64,000 nt of DNA, taken from the NCBI GenBank assembly GCA_030447525.1, contig JAUJOR010000005.1:289307-353306 (forward strand), written 5' to 3'. The position numbers and the translations under genes are program-made. Every line of letters begins with the position of its first letter. Within the stretch, counting starts at the first letter, position 1. Under the pieces are notes generated by a model. It was not told where the DNA came from and did no database searches. It saw only the letters and a program-made list of their open reading frames with translations. The DNA is from Chloroflexota bacterium. Lineage in GTDB: Bacteria; Chloroflexota; UBA11872; UBA12225. Below, piece by piece: positions 63,780 through 64,000 of the stretch.

Positions 63780-64000
63780 TCAGGCCCTGTCACGGGACGC
63801 CTCCCCGCGCACGCGCCCCAGGGCCGCCTCGAACGCCTCCCGGAGGAGGTCGCTCAGGCGGTCGTCGGCGCGTAGAGCGCGCTGTGCCTCGCGTACGTAC
63901 GCGAACCACTCGTCCTGAGGCTCGATGCCCCGGCGCTCCAGAAAAAGCGCCAGGTCGCCTTTCGTGACCTGGAAGAGGACCTCGTTCTGCTGCTCGTCCA
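63780..64000 (-). CDS. Hypothetical protein, 5' end outside window
   Basis: The frame entering from the right edge reads DEQQNEVLFQVTKGDLALFL, then EWFAYVREAQRALRADDRLS and ends at a TGA at 63780. It has good protein character but no family I recognise. Confidence 0.55.
   Translation of the reverse strand, partial: DEQQNEVLFQVTKGDLALFLERRGIEPQDEWFAYVREAQRALRADDRLSDLLREAFEAALGRVRGEASRDRA

Overview
This is a 64 kb stretch of a high-GC bacterial chromosome. Taxonomy is inferred from gene content only. A B-family DNA polymerase, a SAM-recycling operon built around an S-adenosylhomocysteine hydrolase, near-leaderless genes with TATAAT just upstream of ATG, and a single-gene IS66 would all fit Chloroflexota (for example Thermomicrobia or relatives), but no rRNA or marker set is present to confirm it.

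Bases 1-38.4 kb are ordinary chromosome. In order: MoxR ATPase and a DUF4175-like Gln-rich membrane protein; a Fur-family regulator; a DUF2249-like protein convergent with queG; polB; a fumarylacetoacetate-hydrolase-family enzyme; a sugar epimerase; ppc; a spermidine-synthase-like membrane protein with a zinc-ribbon partner; the primary sigma factor divergent from acpP; and a GDP-mannose-type reductase. A minus-strand run apt-mtnP-pfkB-ahcY-metK makes SAM and salvages both of its adenosine by-products. Then come a thioredoxin-fold lipoprotein, an M16 peptidase, tRNA-Val and tRNA-Gly, a beta-propeller lipoprotein, a divIC-like gene, tilS, hpt, ftsH, an MFS exporter, and an ArsR/AHSA1 pair next to a broken deaminase-reductase gene.

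At 39102 a tRNA(CAT) gene keeps only its 5' half and then changes abruptly into accessory DNA that runs to the end of the window. I read this as the left edge of an integrated island; the right edge is not in the window. The left part is a nest of mobile elements: a serine-recombinase element (40403-43057) sits inside an IS66 transposase gene, and the IS66 sits inside the last gene (DUF5677) of a minus-strand operon. That operon (53.3 to 44.4 kb) reads XRE regulator, ParB-like protein, Vsr endonuclease, C5-cytosine methyltransferase, GHKL (MutL/MORC-like) ATPase, Z1-domain ATPase, DUF4420 PD-(D/E)XK nuclease and broken DUF5677. It looks like a complex modification-dependent defence system and is the most interesting block here.

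From 53.6 kb onward the island is a minus-strand series of small phage- or plasmid-like genes: a DUF4258/DUF2283-HTH pair, a Mom-like DNA-modification protein, a DUF433/DUF5615 toxin-antitoxin-like pair, two more ParB-like genes, a radC-like remnant and several small cysteine-rich or acidic unknowns. Several genes here carry frameshifts that can be repaired by eye, so this part is either decaying or carries sequencing indels. Intergenic DNA also holds several tandem repeats, a conserved 96-nt element present twice, a possible attenuator ahead of the sigma factor and a large two-tier hairpin.
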